From positions 1-33,895 of the forward strand of contig NZ_JAHLPM010000017.1 of the NCBI RefSeq assembly GCF_018917865.1: 33,895 nucleotides of DNA, read 5' to 3'. Origin of the DNA: Tissierella simiarum. GTDB taxonomy: Bacteria > Bacillota > Clostridia > Tissierellales > Tissierellaceae. Positions 32,768-33,895 of the stretch are shown here, piece by piece; positions within the stretch are counted from its first letter, which is position 1; the number at the start of each line of letters is the position of its first letter. The position numbers and the translations under genes are program-made. The notes under the pieces are model-generated. The model saw only the letters and a program-made list of their open reading frames with translations. It searched no databases and was not told the DNA's origin.

Positions 32768-32806
32768 AAGGAGCTGTCTCAAAATAAAATTTGAGACAGC
32801 CCCTTT
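32768..32806. repeat. GGGCTGTCTCAAA palindrome, IS-end-like or terminator
   Basis: GGAGCTGTCTCAAA pairs with TTTGAGACAGCCCC around a short AT loop, followed on the plus strand by TTTATTTATT. GGCTGTCTCAAA arms are familiar from IS1182-type element ends, so this may be a miniature remnant. It also lies directly downstream of the secreted-protein pseudogene and could terminate it. Confidence 0.6.
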
Positions 32807-32811
32807 ATTTA

Positions 32812-33321
32812 TTATTTTATATATCCGGAAGCATTAACTGGGCTGTAGTACAAAAAATAAAATTTGTCACTTGTTGTAATTGTATATGTTCTTGCAGTGT
32901 TGCCAGGTACTTTAATTGTCCTTATGGTAATTCCTGTCCAGTTATCTTTTTTTATCTTAATTGTTAATTGCTTATCATATTCATTCTTTACATAATATGT
33001 GTATTTATTTTTTCCTGTAAATACATATTCACTATACAAGTTACTTCTACTTGCCTTACCCTTAAAATGACACCTACCTTTAGTCGCTACATTCCATAAT
33101 TTTTTAGGTCTTTGAAGACCTTGTACAATTATTTCATCTCTTGATTGAAGCTCTGATTTTTCTCCAGTAAGTTTTTCTTAAGATATTACTTCGATAACAA
33201 AATCATTTTCATCAGCGCCTTTTAACAATTCATCATTACTATCTGCGTATAATGGTAAAGAAAATCCACAAATAACTAATGTAATCGCTAAAAAGATACT
33301 TATCACTTTAAAATTTTTCAT
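32812..33321 (-). pseudogene. Secreted protein interrupted by one in-frame stop, about 168 aa
   Basis: From ATG 33321 (GGAGGTATTTTT just before it) the frame gives a clear Sec signal peptide: MKNFKVISIFLAITL, a hydrophobic core, and likely cleavage after LPLYA. It continues to VIEVIS, hits TAA at 33178-33180, then resumes without a shift as EKLTGEKSELQSRDE through a basic middle (TKGRCHFKGKAS). It ends in a beta-rich domain (YVFTGKNKYTYYVKNEY, VPGNTARTYTITTSD). The 3' 75 codons also form an ORF but lack a ribosome site. A single point mutation therefore separates this from an intact gene. Family not recognised. Confidence 0.75.
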
Positions 33322-33506
33322 AAAAATACCTCCTTTATTTTTCTTAATTAATACCTTCTATAGACAATGAAAAAACTCCTTTATCCCCCGATAAGAAAAA
33401 TAATAAAAATTAGGTCATAGTAAAAGAATTTACCACAATCATTCATATTTATAGATAAAAAGCAACATAATTCTTTGTTTAATTTAATAGGAATATCTTG
33501 AAAATC

Positions 33507-33625
33507 AAAAAAGACCAGGATATCTAGCTTTTATACATTTCTATCATGCTTCTTAAACTTATAACCTTAAGTCCTTTGCGTATACTTTTAATTGATTATC
33601 CGGTCTTCCTTATGTAGGATAACAT
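33507..33625 (-). ncRNA. Candidate structured leader RNA with alternative pairings
   Basis: On the minus strand AAGACCGGATA (33597-33607) can pair with TATCC-T-GGTCTT (33511-33522), ending in a T run. The same GGATAA can instead pair with TTATCC at 33617-33622. The enclosed segment contains ACGCAAAGGACTTAAGG, reminiscent of the conserved core of c-di-GMP-I (GEMM) riboswitches, but the partner GGCAAACC-type helix is not evident. It lies about 185 bases upstream of the secreted-protein gene, a common place for such switches. The assignment is tentative. Confidence 0.35.
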
Positions 33626-33627
33626 AC

Positions 33628-33658
33628 AAAAAATTAGGGTAGCCTTAAGCTACCCTAA
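33628..33658 (-). terminator. Strong terminator after the right-edge gene
   Basis: TTAGGGTAGC/GCTACCCTAA perfect 10-bp stem, followed on the minus strand by TTTTTTG; 47 bases after the stop at 33705. Confidence 0.9.
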
Positions 33659-33704
33659 CATTTCCCTTCAATCTTTATTACTCAATCCTAATTTGCTAGT
33701 TATA

Positions 33705-33895
33705 TTAAATGATAGTGCATAAAGGTACTCTAACTAGAACTAAACGATCAGTCATATTTTCAACGTTAAATACTAAGAACACGTTTCTTCCTACTACAAA
33801 TGCACAAATAAGCTCTACTTCTCTTCCTGTAGGAATTCTATCAACTATTTGACAACGCATAACTCCTGCTGCTATTAGTGCTGCCGCTTGTGCTG
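33705..33895 (-). CDS. 3' end of an unrecognised protein (partial)
   Basis: The last 63 codons of a minus-strand gene whose start lies beyond the window. The visible part begins AQAAALIAAGVMRCQIVDRI, then has PTGREVELICAFVVGRNVFL and ends VENMTDRLVLVRVPLCTII. It looks like a small beta-rich domain with an Ala-rich lead-in and three cysteines. Codon use fits coding, and a strong terminator follows. I cannot name the family. Confidence 0.75.
   Translation of the reverse strand, partial: AQAAALIAAGVMRCQIVDRIPTGREVELICAFVVGRNVFLVFNVENMTDRLVLVRVPLCTII

Noticed and set aside
32703..32787. Plus-strand frame reading VNILDGFDAGFGFRVAKRKG into the palindrome
   Set aside because: No start or ribosome site and it ends inside the IS-like hairpin. 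It faintly recalls the end of formylglycine-generating-enzyme-like proteins, but is too short to call.

Overview
The window is low-G+C DNA from a spore-forming member of the Clostridia. The evidence is spoIVA, a ymaF-type histidine-rich spore protein, sigma-K-like promoters, a T-box leader, strong GGAGG ribosome sites and AT-rich codon use. Gene content would fit Tissierellales-like clostridia, but that is an inference and not a species call.

Bases 1-5570 are a wreck of mobile DNA. They hold IS-derived palindromes and a decayed prophage whose genes read leftward: a DnaD-like replication protein tail, zinc-binding small proteins, a DUF1492/ArpU-RinA-like late regulator and a Com-like zinc ribbon. 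A broken tyrosine integrase lies next to tRNA-Pro. Several phage genes keep their reading frame but carry in-frame stops. An intact alpha/beta hydrolase gene sits inside the wreck between 17-bp inverted repeats. A rightward island of likely spore genes also sits there: ymaF plus three tandem 27-40 residue hydrophobic Cys-x-Cys microproteins, with repeated AACA-N16-CATA promoter-like elements.

Bases 5700-18100 are conserved chromosome. They carry tRNA-Pro(GGG), spoIVA, gpsA, plsY, der, a DUF512 radical-SAM protein and glyA, all leftward apart from the tRNA. A rightward split threonine/serine exporter pair (thrE-like) follows. Then come a leftward CsoR/CstR-family repressor, a RseC-like membrane protein, tcdA and aspS. 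aspS is preceded by an aspartate T-box with a near-perfect sigma-A promoter.

Bases 18100-27900 form an island of small-molecule-modifying enzymes on the minus strand: six GNAT acetyltransferase genes (one double-domain), an APH-type kinase, a TmrB homologue, a histidine phosphatase, a HAD hydrolase and a methyltransferase. One acidic/basic protein of unknown function is the only rightward gene. The set looks like an intrinsic detoxification or resistance cluster.

Bases 28000-33895 hold a CBS/DHH manganese pyrophosphatase, a histidinol-phosphatase-like PHP enzyme and an HD phosphohydrolase. These are followed by a two-gene membrane-peptide pair, an IS-like palindrome and a secreted protein cut by a single in-frame stop. 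Upstream of that protein lies a candidate structured RNA with mutually exclusive pairings, and the window ends in the 3' part of an unrecognised gene.
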